Positions 1 to 7,075 of a stretch of 36,519 nt of DNA are shown in pieces (positions within the stretch are counted from its first letter, which is position 1; each line of letters begins with the position of its first letter). The notes beneath the pieces were generated by a model that was not told the origin of the DNA, made no database searches, and was given only the letters and a program-made list of their open reading frames with translations. Source of the stretch: Saprospiraceae bacterium (GTDB taxonomy: Bacteria > Bacteroidota > Bacteroidia > Chitinophagales > Saprospiraceae); NCBI GenBank assembly GCA_016787285.1, contig JAEUUV010000107.1, positions 1-36,519 of the forward strand, written 5' to 3'. The position numbers were made by a program, and so were the translations under genes.

Positions 1-189
1 CGGTACCGAATATGGCGAAAACAGAAACTCCCCATGTCTACTTTTGAGGACAACATCGATAGTTTGAATAAACACTGGATTAAACATTTGATTCTCATGG
101 CCATTAGGGCTGCCTAAAATGGCTAAAGTCGAAGTAAGAGCATGTTGGGGATTTTCTTGCCGGGTCAAAAACGGTTCTTTTTTCGCCAT
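1..189 (-). CDS. Unidentified protein, 5' part only (runs off the window)
   Basis: An uninterrupted frame of 63 codons starts at ATG 189-187 and leaves the window at base 1. A purine-rich stretch containing AAGGTG lies about 5 nt upstream of the ATG and could be a ribosome site. The N-terminus reads MAKKEPFLTRQENPQHALTS. I recognise no family. Support for coding comes from the neighbouring plus strand: bases 263-306 are an inverted, diverged copy of bases 130-173 and encode the related string FLTPTENSQHALT in the same reading frame, with several silent differences. Length, function and downstream gene order cannot be judged. Confidence 0.4.
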   Translation of the reverse strand, partial: MAKKEPFLTRQENPQHALTSTLAILGSPNGHENQMFNPVFIQTIDVVLKSRHGEFLFSPYSVP

Positions 190-306
190 TTTTCACCTTT
201 TTTCAGTTACGTAGCCCCGGCTATGCGCCTTCAAAAACGCGAAAACTGACACAAAAAGCCCTCGTTTTTGACGCCGACAGAAAATTCCCAACATGCTCTA
301 ACTGAA
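130..306. repeat. Imperfect inverted repeat that preserves a peptide motif
   Basis: Bases 173-130 read on the minus strand match bases 263-306 on the plus strand at 35 of 44 positions without gaps. Both copies are in frame with an ORF and give FLT..EN.QHALT. This suggests an inverted duplication of the start of a gene, with the plus-strand copy now lying upstream of the lipoprotein gene at 319. Confidence 0.6.
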
Positions 307-318
307 CCGACACCTGAA

Positions 319-903
319 ATGAAGTACTTTGCGCTCCTCCATATTTTGTTTTTCGCCCTGTCGGCTTGCCGTACAGCCAAAGAAGAATTGACTGCCAACC
401 CCGACCTCCCGCCGCCCTTCAACGGTCCCGGCGTCACCCGCGAGCAGGTAGTGGCTATTGCCACCAAATACGGTTTTCAGGACAGTATCGCACCGGGCTA
501 CAAAGCCACAAGGTTCATCGCGCCGTCTGAAGAAGCCTACCCGTTCCTCTCCGAAGAATTCTATGAACACCTTTTCGCCAATTGGCGAAAAGGCCTTGAT
601 TCCTGGGAGAGGATTCAACTTCGTCGCCGCACGATCGCTGCCATGCAGACGCTTGAGGAGTATCTGGCGTATGCCAAACAGCATCCCGATGAGTTAAAAA
701 TGTGGGATCGTCTCCCGGAAGACGAACGCGAGGCCTTAGGCTGGGAGGCGTTCGCCTGCACGGAAGTTTATGAGGACTTTCGGGAAGAGGTATTAGCCGG
801 CCGAATTTTAGTCTACGTATCCGACGAGGGCACAGTCACCACTACCGATTCGCCGATTGAATCTCCGACGTTCAAAGGTCGCCTGCTGCGCCGGGGCAAT
901 TGA
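319..903 (+). CDS. Small predicted lipoprotein, unknown function
   Basis: This 194-residue protein starts with a lipoprotein signal peptide: a charged MKY, a hydrophobic run and the lipobox LSAC with Cys17. It should be lipidated and held in the inner or outer membrane, facing the periplasm or the surface. I start it at ATG 319, because the 17 codons before it belong to a duplicated motif and would spoil the signal peptide. The mature part begins with a Pro-rich linker, then becomes acidic and probably helical with many Glu, Trp and Tyr residues, and ends in a basic tail (GRLLRRGN). There is no catalytic motif that I recognise. It converges with the sensor kinase gene: its stop codon is immediately next to that gene's end at 904. 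Confidence 0.6.
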   Translation: MKYFALLHILFFALSACRTAKEELTANPDLPPPFNGPGVTREQVVAIATKYGFQDSIAPGYKATRFIAPSEEAYPFLSEEFYEHLFANWRKGLDSWERIQLRRRTIAAMQTLEEYLAYAKQHPDELKMWDRLPEDEREALGWEAFACTEVYEDFREEVLAGRILVYVSDEGTVTTTDSPIESPTFKGRLLRRGN

Positions 904-2235
904 TCACACCAACACCGTAAAACAACTCCCCTTCCCCACTTCCGATGCCGCGTACAAACTCCCCCGGTGCAGGTGGACGATCTGCCGGCTCAGGCTGAGG
1001 CCGATGCCGCTACCCGTTTTTTTGGTGGTGAAGAAGGGCACAAAAATTTGCCCCAGCAGGTCGTCGGGGATGCCCGGCCCGTTGTCGGCCACTGCGATTT
1101 CCACCGCGCCTTCCGGGGTTTTGGCTACCGACACCACGAGGCGGGGCTGCTCCGTTTCGGCGAGGGCTTCGAGGGCGTTTTTGACCAAATTGATGAGCAC
1201 TTGCTCCATCAGGGCCGGATCGAGCGGGATGCTGAGCGCGAGCGCCGGGTAATGTTTCTCGACACGTACCCCTTGCGCCTGAATCGGGGCGACAAACAGC
1301 AGCAGCACACGCTCCGCCAGCGCCGCCGGGTCGGTGGGTTCGAACTGCGGCTGCGGGATTTTGGTCAGTTCCCGGTACGTTTCAGTGAAATGCAGCAGCC
1401 CCGCACTGCGCCGCTGAATGGCCTGCACGGCCTGTTTGACGGACTCTTGCCGCTCAGGTTCGTTGGCCGCCGGCTCTTGCAGCAGGCTGTTGGTCATTTC
1501 CGCCAGCGACACCACCGGCGCCACCGAGTTCAGAATTTCGTGCGTGAGGATGCGGATGAGTTTTTGCCAGGACTCCACCTCCTGGTGCTCCAGTTCGGCG
1601 TGGATGTTTTGCAGCACGTACAGGTGCAGCGCCTCGTCGCGGAGTTTCAATATGGTTTTCCGGATGGCCAATTGCAGCATCTGGTTGTTCACGATCAGTT
1701 TGACCAGGGTGCGCTCACCGGGGGCGATTTCCCGGAATGCCGCATGCAGCGCCGGGCTGTATTTTTTCACAAACTCCAGATTCGGGAAGTGCGACTTGTG
1801 CAGCAACTGCTGCGCGCCCCTGTTCATCAAAACCGTTTTACCCTGCTCGTCGAAGCAAATCAGGCCGGTGTCCACCTGCTCCACGATAGCCTGCAAGTAC
1901 TGGTGCTGCGCTTCCTTTTCCTGCCGGATGCTGCGGAATTTGCCCGTGATCAGGTTGAAGGCCGACGTGAGTTCGTACTGCGATTTTTCACCCGTGGTGG
2001 CAGAATAGTGCGCCTCGTAGTCGTCGTACTTGATGTTGAGCAAAAAATTGGTCAGTTTCCGGTCGGTGCTGATAATCAGCGCGTATAGCCCGGCGATCAG
2101 CGCCAACAGGACGCCGCCGAATATGATGACCAGTGCCGTATTCGGCCGTGTCTGCCACAGGTACACTCCGAGGAACACGACGGCCAGTATGGCGACGAGG
2201 TACAACGCGATTTGTATTTTGAATTTGGTGAGCAT
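904..2235 (-). CDS. NtrY-like membrane sensor histidine kinase
   Basis: This 443-residue kinase should sense an unknown signal at the membrane and phosphorylate the regulator encoded just upstream. Two transmembrane helices lie at about residues 7-26 and 34-55 with almost no periplasmic loop, so sensing is probably within the membrane or cytoplasmic. A linker and PAS-like region occupy about 60-215. The dimerisation/phosphoacceptor helix has His232 in LTHEILNS. The ATPase domain shows the N box (NLVKNALEAL, Asn353), the G1 box DNGPGIP (384-390), FFTTK and the G2 box TGSGIGLSLS (407-416). All catalytic motifs are intact. The gene follows the regulator in the same direction, separated by 143 bp filled mostly by a 42-bp inverted repeat. 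The signal is not evident. The partner is inferred from gene order. Confidence 0.9.
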   Translation of the reverse strand: MLTKFKIQIALYLVAILAVVFLGVYLWQTRPNTALVIIFGGVLLALIAGLYALIISTDRKLTNFLLNIKYDDYEAHYSATTGEKSQYELTSAFNLITGKFRSIRQEKEAQHQYLQAIVEQVDTGLICFDEQGKTVLMNRGAQQLLHKSHFPNLEFVKKYSPALHAAFREIAPGERTLVKLIVNNQMLQLAIRKTILKLRDEALHLYVLQNIHAELEHQEVESWQKLIRILTHEILNSVAPVVSLAEMTNSLLQEPAANEPERQESVKQAVQAIQRRSAGLLHFTETYRELTKIPQPQFEPTDPAALAERVLLLFVAPIQAQGVRVEKHYPALALSIPLDPALMEQVLINLVKNALEALAETEQPRLVVSVAKTPEGAVEIAVADNGPGIPDDLLGQIFVPFFTTKKTGSGIGLSLSRQIVHLHRGSLYAASEVGKGSCFTVLV

Positions 2236-2241
2236 GTGATT

Positions 2242-2381
2242 TGATTGATTCGAATGATTGGATTAAGTCCGATTGATTCGATTGTACATTTTACGGGCAA
2301 AGGGATGACTGGACTTCACGCAAAGCCGAACCTGAGCGTAATCGAATCAATCGGACTTAATCCAATCATTCGAATCAATCA
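2242..2381. repeat. Perfect 42-bp inverted repeat between regulator and kinase genes
   Basis: Arms 2242-2283 and 2340-2381 are exact reverse complements, separated by 56 bp. The arms are built from GATTGATTCGA-like units. On the minus strand, where both flanking genes are transcribed, the right arm begins with the TGA stop of the regulator gene and the left arm ends 6 bp before the kinase ATG. The element therefore fills the gap, and a transcript would fold into a long hairpin. No U-run follows, so it is not a classical terminator. Related 9-bp units occur at 21070-21098. Confidence 0.95.
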
Positions 2382-3758
2382 TTCCACCGCCATCCCGTGT
2401 TTTTCCATCCTGCGGTACAGCGCTGCCCGGGTTAGTCCGAGCGCTTCGGCGGCTTTGGAAATATTGCCCGAGTGGCGTTCGAGGGCTTCGGTGATGAGGC
2501 GTTTCTCGTGGTCGTGCAGGTTGAGCGTTTGCGGAGCAGTTCGGTTGGAAAGCAGGGCGTCGGTCAGGTGAAAATCGGCGGGCAGAAGCCGATCGCCTTC
2601 GCTGAGGATTACGGCCCGTTCGATGATGTGCTGGAGTTCGCGCACGTTGCCGGGCCAGGCGTAGCGGTGCAGTTTTTCCCGCGCATCGGGGTGGATCGCC
2701 AGCCCGTCCTTTCGGTATTTTCGGGCGTAGCGCTGCAAAAAATGGTCGGCCAGCAGGTCAATGTCCTCGCCGCGTTCGCGCAGCGGGGGGATTTGAATTT
2801 CCACAGTGTTGATTCGGTAGAGCAGGTCTTCCCGGAATTTCCCCTGGGCAACCATCTGTCGCAGCGGCTGGTTGGTGGCGCAGATGACCCGGATGTCCAC
2901 CGGCACACTGCGGTCACCGCCCACGGGCGTCACGGTATGCGTTTGCAGGGCTTGCAGGAGTTTGGCCTGGAGGGCCGGCGGAATGTTGCCGATTTCGTCA
3001 AGGAACAGCGTGCCGCCATTGGCTAAGGAGAAACGCCCGGGCCGGTCGTCCACGGCGCCGGTGAACGCACCCTTGCGGTGGCCGAACAGTTCGCTTTCAA
3101 ACAACGACTCCGGCAGGGCGCCCATGTCTACGGCGATAAATACCGGCTGTGCTCGCTCCGACTGGCGGTGGATGGCCCGCGCGATGACCTCTTTGCCCAC
3201 ACCGTTTTCACCGAGCAGGAGGACATTGGCGTCGGTCGCTGCCACTTTTTCCACGGTTTTCAGTACCGCCAGCATGGGCGCCGAGCGCCCGATGAGGTCG
3301 CTGAACGGCTGATCCAGCGCGGCGCTCATGGCCGACTGCACGGTGCGGGCCTCGGCGAGGCGCATCCGGGTTTGGGAAAGTTCGAACACGGCATGTACTG
3401 TGGCGAGCAATTTTTCATTGCGCCAGGGTTTTTCCAGAAAATCCGTGGCGCCCGCTTTCACCGCCTCCACGGCCCGCGATACATCGCTGTACGCCGTCAC
3501 CATCACGACCTGCACCGCCGGGCGCAGTTCCTTGATTTTGCGCAGCCAACCCAGTCCTTCCTGCCCGTCGGAACGGCCTTTGCTGAAATTCATGTCGAGC
3601 AGCACCACGTCCGGCTCGTACTGGTCGAGCAGGCGGGGCAGGTGGTACGGATTGGTTTCCGTGAACACCGATTTATAGTGCGGCTTCAGCAGCATACCGA
3701 GAGCGAGGTTGATATCCTCGTCGTCGTCCACAATCAGGATGGTACCCTGTTTTTTCAT
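2379..3758 (-). CDS. NtrC-family sigma54-dependent response regulator
   Basis: This 459-residue transcription activator has three complete domains. The receiver domain (about 5-122) has the acidic pocket DDDED, phosphoacceptor Asp55 in LLDMN and Lys110 in FLEKPW. The AAA+ domain (about 154-385) has Walker A GENGVGKE (183-190), the sigma54-contact loop GAFTGA (230-235), Walker B LFLDEI (251-256) and the RELQHIIERAV segment. The C-terminal Fis-type HTH (about 430-455) reads NISKAAEALGLTRAALYRR. I place the start at ATG 3758; a longer frame to 3848 runs through inverted repeats and adds no domain. It is transcribed before its kinase and away from the exporter operon starting at 4069, which is its likely target. 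I could not find a convincing -24/-12 sigma54 promoter (GG-N10-GC) in the gap. Confidence 0.92.
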   Translation of the reverse strand: MKKQGTILIVDDDEDINLALGMLLKPHYKSVFTETNPYHLPRLLDQYEPDVVLLDMNFSKGRSDGQEGLGWLRKIKELRPAVQVVMVTAYSDVSRAVEAVKAGATDFLEKPWRNEKLLATVHAVFELSQTRMRLAEARTVQSAMSAALDQPFSDLIGRSAPMLAVLKTVEKVAATDANVLLLGENGVGKEVIARAIHRQSERAQPVFIAVDMGALPESLFESELFGHRKGAFTGAVDDRPGRFSLANGGTLFLDEIGNIPPALQAKLLQALQTHTVTPVGGDRSVPVDIRVICATNQPLRQMVAQGKFREDLLYRINTVEIQIPPLRERGEDIDLLADHFLQRYARKYRKDGLAIHPDAREKLHRYAWPGNVRELQHIIERAVILSEGDRLLPADFHLTDALLSNRTAPQTLNLHDHEKRLITEALERHSGNISKAAEALGLTRAALYRRMEKHGMAVE

Positions 3759-4068
3759 AGTCGCGAAGGTAAGGGTGCGGCAACAATGGCTGTGCGGATT
3801 TTGCCCGAGCGCGCCAACAATGGCAACGCGGAAGACGCGGGGGGGCAAAATCCGCGGGCGTCCGCCGAATCCGTGTAATCTGCGTTGCCATTGTTGCCGC
3901 GACGGGCAGCAACGAAGACACAGCGTTCAGAAAAACGAACACCACTGTCCGATATCGAACAGTTTTGATGCAGTTGTTTTTTTCAAAAAACTGGTTTTCA
4001 GTGCGTTGAAAATTTGGCATGATCTGGGTTCACTCATCGTTCATCACTCATCGCTCATCACTCCAATT
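3759..4068. other. Divergent intergenic region between two-component system and exporter operon
   Basis: These 310 bp hold no gene that I can support. Open frames through it are extensions of the flanking genes. Contents from left to right are nested inverted repeats (3781-3896), an AT-richer stretch (about 3935-4020), and a nearly G-free TCA-rich leader of imperfect 9-10 bp units (about 4029-4064) ending at the adaptor start. No -24/-12 promoter and no TAnnTTTG box is clear. Confidence 0.6.
3781..3896. repeat. Nested short inverted repeats in the divergent regulatory gap
   Basis: Two inverted repeats are nested upstream of the regulator gene. The outer one is 15 bp perfect (3815-3829 CAACAATGGCAACGC with 3882-3896). 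The other is 13 bp perfect (3794-3806 GCGGATTTTGCCC with 3843-3855). A further CAACAATGGC copy lies at 3781-3790, and a G7 run at 3839-3845. They could form cruciform or cloverleaf structures, or mark protein-binding dyads. Confidence 0.8.
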
Positions 4069-5319
4069 TTGGACAGAAAAATAGAAAAAAAACCGATCAC
4101 CTGGCCTCGCATCGCCGTGGCTATTGCCGGCATTGCAGTTGTGGCGTACTTTGGACAGGCATTGTACCGGGACGCCGGTGTTTCCAAACTCAACGTGGAG
4201 CGCGAGCGCCTGCTGCTGGACACCGTACGGCAAGCCAATTTTCAGGAGTTCATCCCGGTCACCGGCGTGGTGCTGCCCATCCGTTCTGTCGTGATCGCGG
4301 CCAACGAAGGCGGCAAAGTGGAGGAGAAATTCGTGGAAGACGGCGCCATGCTCCGGGCCGGCCAAACCATCCTGCGCCTCAGCAATCCCGACCTGCAACT
4401 GAACTACCTCACGCAGGAAGCCAGCATTGTCAACCAGATCAACCAGATTCAGAACATGAACCTGCTGCGCGACCAGCAGGGGCTTGCCCTTCGGGAAACC
4501 ATGCTCAACATTGAGTACAACATCGGCCTGCTGGACAAACGCATCAAGCGCAACCGCGCCCTCGTGGCCAGCGGCGCTGTGGCTCCCGTGGACCTCGATG
4601 AAATGGAAGACGAACATGCCAACCTCCTGCGCCGCCGGGTGTTGCTCGGAAAAACCATCGAAAAAGACAGCCTTTCGGGACTCATCCAGGAGCGCCAAAT
4701 GAAAAACTCGCTCGACCTGATGCAGCGCAACCTCGAAATCGCCCGAATGAGCCTCGACAATCTGACCGTGAAAGCGCCCATTGACGGGCAACTCTCCGGC
4801 CTCGCCTCCGAGATCGGCGAATCCATCAGCCGGGGCGTGCAAATCGCCCAGATTGACGACCTGAGCAACTTCAAAATTCGCGTGCGCATTGACGAGTTTT
4901 ACATCTCGCGGGTGTTTCCCAATCAGAAAGGCAGTTTCCAGTTTGCCGGACAGGAGTACACGCTCCAGATCATCAAAATTTACCCGCAGGTGGTCAGCGG
5001 CGCATTCGAGGCCGATATGGCTTTTGAAGGCGCATTTCCCAAGGCAATCAAACGCGGGCAGACCGTTTCCGTAAAACTCGAACTCAGCGCCGAGGAGCAG
5101 GCTATCCTGCTGGCCCGCGGCGGATTTTACCAGCACACCGCCGGAAACTGGGTGTACGTGGTGGCGCCCGGCGCCGGCAAAGCCGTGAAACGTCCCGTGC
5201 GCCTCGGTCGCCAGAACCCGAATTTTTACGAAGTACTCGAAGGCCTGAGGCCGGGGGATGCGGTGGTCACGTCCAGTTACGATACCTACGGCAACAAGGA
5301 AGAACTATTGTTGAAATGA
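4069..5319 (+). CDS. HlyD/MFP-family periplasmic adaptor subunit
   Basis: This adaptor should bridge the inner-membrane ABC permeases to an outer-membrane channel in a MacAB-like exporter. The frame contains no ATG before the conserved region, so I choose TTG 4069, which gives 416 residues, a usual length for this family. One transmembrane anchor lies at about residues 14-30. The first half of the lipoyl-like barrel follows (GGKVEEKFVEDGAMLRAG, about 81-98), then a long helical hairpin with coiled-coil character (about 108-230), the second lipoyl half (VKAPIDGQLSGLASEIGE), and the beta-barrel and membrane-proximal domains to the end. It is the first gene of the exporter operon, 186 bp before the first ATPase, and is divergent from the two-component system. 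The non-ATG start is inferred; an ATT just upstream is less likely. Confidence 0.88.
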   Translation: MDRKIEKKPITWPRIAVAIAGIAVVAYFGQALYRDAGVSKLNVERERLLLDTVRQANFQEFIPVTGVVLPIRSVVIAANEGGKVEEKFVEDGAMLRAGQTILRLSNPDLQLNYLTQEASIVNQINQIQNMNLLRDQQGLALRETMLNIEYNIGLLDKRIKRNRALVASGAVAPVDLDEMEDEHANLLRRRVLLGKTIEKDSLSGLIQERQMKNSLDLMQRNLEIARMSLDNLTVKAPIDGQLSGLASEIGESISRGVQIAQIDDLSNFKIRVRIDEFYISRVFPNQKGSFQFAGQEYTLQIIKIYPQVVSGAFEADMAFEGAFPKAIKRGQTVSVKLELSAEEQAILLARGGFYQHTAGNWVYVVAPGAGKAVKRPVRLGRQNPNFYEVLEGLRPGDAVVTSSYDTYGNKEELLLK

Positions 5320-5326
5320 ACGTTGG

Positions 5327-5359
5327 AGACCTTCCAGGTTTCAAAAACCTGGAAGGTCT
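5327..5359. repeat. Palindromic hairpin, copy 1 (AGACCTTCCAGGTTT family)
   Basis: Arms 5327-5341 and 5345-5359 are perfect 15-bp reverse complements around a 3-nt loop, 8 bp after the adaptor stop codon. An almost identical hairpin lies at 7016-7048. There is no U-run, so it is more likely an intercistronic mRNA-stabilising or dispersed palindromic element than a terminator. Confidence 0.9.
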
Positions 5360-5435
5360 GAGCACCACGAACAATCGCGGGGCAACCGCTGAAAAATAGC
5401 TATTGAAAAACAAAAACACCGAGGTGCGTTTCGGC

Positions 5436-5500
5436 ACTCAAAACCCACTCAAAACCCACTCAAAACCCACTCAAAACTCAAAACTCAACACTCAAAACTG
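5436..5500 (+). repeat. G-free tandem leader repeat before ATPase 1
   Basis: Three 11-bp units (ACTCAAAACCC, 5436-5468) are followed by four 7-bp units of the type ACTCAAA/ACTCAAC. The array ends 5 bp before the ATG at 5506. The coding-strand version has no G. The same 7-mer array, ending in the same ACTCAAAACTGA, precedes the lysA start at 23267 on the other strand. Confidence 0.85.
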
Positions 5501-5505
5501 ACAAC

Positions 5506-6192
5506 ATGATTCGCACAGACAAACTTGTAAAAATCTACCGCACCGACGAGGTTGAAACCATGGCCCTGAACGAGGTGAATGTCGAGATCGCCGAAGGCGA
5601 ATTCGTGTCGGTCATGGGGCCGTCGGGCTGCGGAAAATCCACCCTGCTCAATGTACTGGGCATGATTGACAGCCCCTCCGGCGGCGCCTACTACTTCAAC
5701 GGCGAGGAAGTGGGCGGCCTCTCGGAGCGCAAACGCGCCAACGTGCGCAAACACAACCTCGGCTTCGTGTTCCAGTCGTTCAACCTGATTGACGAACTGA
5801 CGGTGTACGAAAACATCGAATTGCCCATGCTGTACACCAACGTGCCCTCGGCGCAGCGCAAACAGCGCGTGGAAGAACTGCTTGAGGGCATGAACATCAT
5901 GCACCGCCGCAACCACTTTCCACAGCAACTCTCCGGTGGCCAGCAACAGCGCGTGGCCGTGGCGCGGGCCGTGGTGAACAAGCCCAAACTCATCCTCGCC
6001 GACGAACCCACCGGCAACCTCGACAGCGCCAACGGCGACGAGGTGATGAAAATCCTCGCCGACCTCAACGCTGCCGGCACCACCATCCTCATGGTCACCC
6101 ACTCGCAGTACTGCGCCGAATTCGGCAACCGCATCATCCGCATGCTCGACGGGCAAGTGGTGACGGAAAACGTCGTGCGGCAATATTTGTAA
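5506..6192 (+). CDS. MacB/LolD-type ABC transporter ATPase 1
   Basis: This 228-residue ATPase should drive the FtsX-type permeases encoded downstream. All motifs are canonical: Walker A GPSGCGKST (38-46), Q-loop Gln90 in FVFQSFNLI, signature LSGGQQQRVAVARA (142-155), Walker B LILADEP with Glu167, D-loop NLD (171-173) and switch His199. The segment [14 protein letters not shown] is typical of the MacB/LolD/FtsE group. It is colinear without gaps with the second ATPase at 6330, so the two arose by duplication. The start ATG lies directly after the tandem leader repeat. With no linked substrate gene, the cargo cannot be named. Confidence 0.93.
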   Translation: MIRTDKLVKIYRTDEVETMALNEVNVEIAEGEFVSVMGPSGCGKSTLLNVLGMIDSPSGGAYYFNGEEVGGLSERKRANVRKHNLGFVFQSFNLIDELTVYENIELPMLYTNVPSAQRKQRVEELLEGMNIMHRRNHFPQQLSGGQQQRVAVARAVVNKPKLILADEPTGNLDSANGDEVMKILADLNAAGTTILMVTHSQYCAEFGNRIIRMLDGQVVTENVVRQYL

Positions 6193-6198
6193 AAAAGA

Positions 6199-6326
6199 GG
6201 TTTAACGGGTTTAACGGGTTTAACGGGTTGAGCAGGTAGGGCCGTTAAAACCCGCTCAACCCGCTCAACCCGCTCAACCCGTTAAAACCCGCTCAACCCG
6301 CTCAACCCGCTCAACCCGCTCAACCC
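6199..6326. repeat. 9-bp tandem repeats in both orientations before ATPase 2
   Basis: The left part (6199-6233) has GGTTTAACG units with a 9-bp period. The right part has GCTCAACCC three times (6254-6280), a variant GTTAAAACCC (6281-6290), then four more copies (6291-6326) followed by GCT and the ATG at 6330. The left part is an imperfect reverse complement of the right, so a hairpin is possible. The array fills the 137-bp gap between the two ATPase genes. Confidence 0.92.
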
Positions 6327-6329
6327 GCT

Positions 6330-7004
6330 ATGATTCAACTCTCAAACATCGAGCGCTACTACAAATCCGGTCCCCTGACCACCTGGGTGCTGCGCGACAT
6401 CAACCTGCGCATCCGCGAAGGCGAGTTTGTCACCGTCATGGGGCCAAGCGGTTCGGGGAAAACCACCCTGATGAACCTCATCGGCATGCTCGACGAACCC
6501 GACGGAGGCGAGTACTTTTTCCTCAACGAGCCGGTACACAAGTTCAACGAGCGCAAACGCACCGACCTGCACAAACACTACATCGGTTTCGTGTTTCAGG
6601 CGTACCACCTGATTGACGAACTGACGGTGTACGAAAACATCGAAACGCCCCTGCTGTACCGGGGTGTAAAAAGCGCCGACCGCAAAGCGATGGTAGCCGA
6701 AGTGCTCGACCGCTTCAATATCGTAGCCAAAAAAGACCTGTTCCCAGGCCAACTTTCCGGTGGCCAGCAGCAACTCGTGGGCGTGGCCAGGGCCATCATC
6801 GGAAAACCCAAACTCCTGCTCGCCGACGAACCTACCGGCAACCTGCACTCCTCTCAGGGCGAAATGATTATGAACCTGTTTGCCCAACTGCACCGAGAGG
6901 GCATGACCATCATTCAGGTAACGCACAACGAAAACAACGCCCGGTACGGCACCCGGCTGATCGAACTGCGCGACGGGTTCGTGCGGGAGGACCGAACGGT
7001 GTAA
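6330..7004 (+). CDS. MacB/LolD-type ABC transporter ATPase 2, altered D-loop
   Basis: This 224-residue paralogue of the preceding ATPase keeps Walker [10 protein letters not shown] (38-46), Q-loop Gln90, signature LSGGQ (142-146), Walker B LLLADEP with Glu167, and switch His199. Two positions differ from the usual sequence. The D-loop is NLH (His173 in place of Asp), and the residue after LSGGQQQ is Leu149 instead of Arg, giving QQLVGVARA. The D-loop Asp contacts the opposite ATP site in the dimer, so this subunit may give asymmetric sites, for example in a heterodimer with ATPase 1. That pairing is an inference; a working homodimer is also possible because the catalytic Glu is intact. The start abuts the 9-bp tandem repeat. 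Confidence 0.92.
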   Translation: MIQLSNIERYYKSGPLTTWVLRDINLRIREGEFVTVMGPSGSGKTTLMNLIGMLDEPDGGEYFFLNEPVHKFNERKRTDLHKHYIGFVFQAYHLIDELTVYENIETPLLYRGVKSADRKAMVAEVLDRFNIVAKKDLFPGQLSGGQQQLVGVARAIIGKPKLLLADEPTGNLHSSQGEMIMNLFAQLHREGMTIIQVTHNENNARYGTRLIELRDGFVREDRTV

Positions 7005-7015
7005 CTGGATGTACT

Positions 7016-7048
7016 AGACCTTCCAGGTTTGCCAAACCTGGAAGGTCT
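7016..7048. repeat. Palindromic hairpin, copy 2 (AGACCTTCCAGGTTT family)
   Basis: Arms 7016-7030 and 7034-7048 are perfect 15-bp reverse complements with the 3-nt loop GCC. Arm sequences are identical to copy 1 at 5327-5359; only the loop differs. It starts 11 bp after the stop of ATPase 2. The two copies bracket the ATPase pair. Confidence 0.9.
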
Positions 7049-7075
7049 GGGCGCTCGAAAACAAAAACTCAGGCT

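Noticed and set aside
4048-5136. 362-codon minus-strand frame opposite the HlyD adaptor
   Set aside because: Antisense shadow: the plus-strand frame has full adaptor architecture, while this one has no recognisable domain.
5327-5359. Rho-independent terminator after the adaptor gene
   Set aside because: The hairpin is perfect but has no U-run, an identical one lies further on in the same operon, and the downstream genes need transcription through it.
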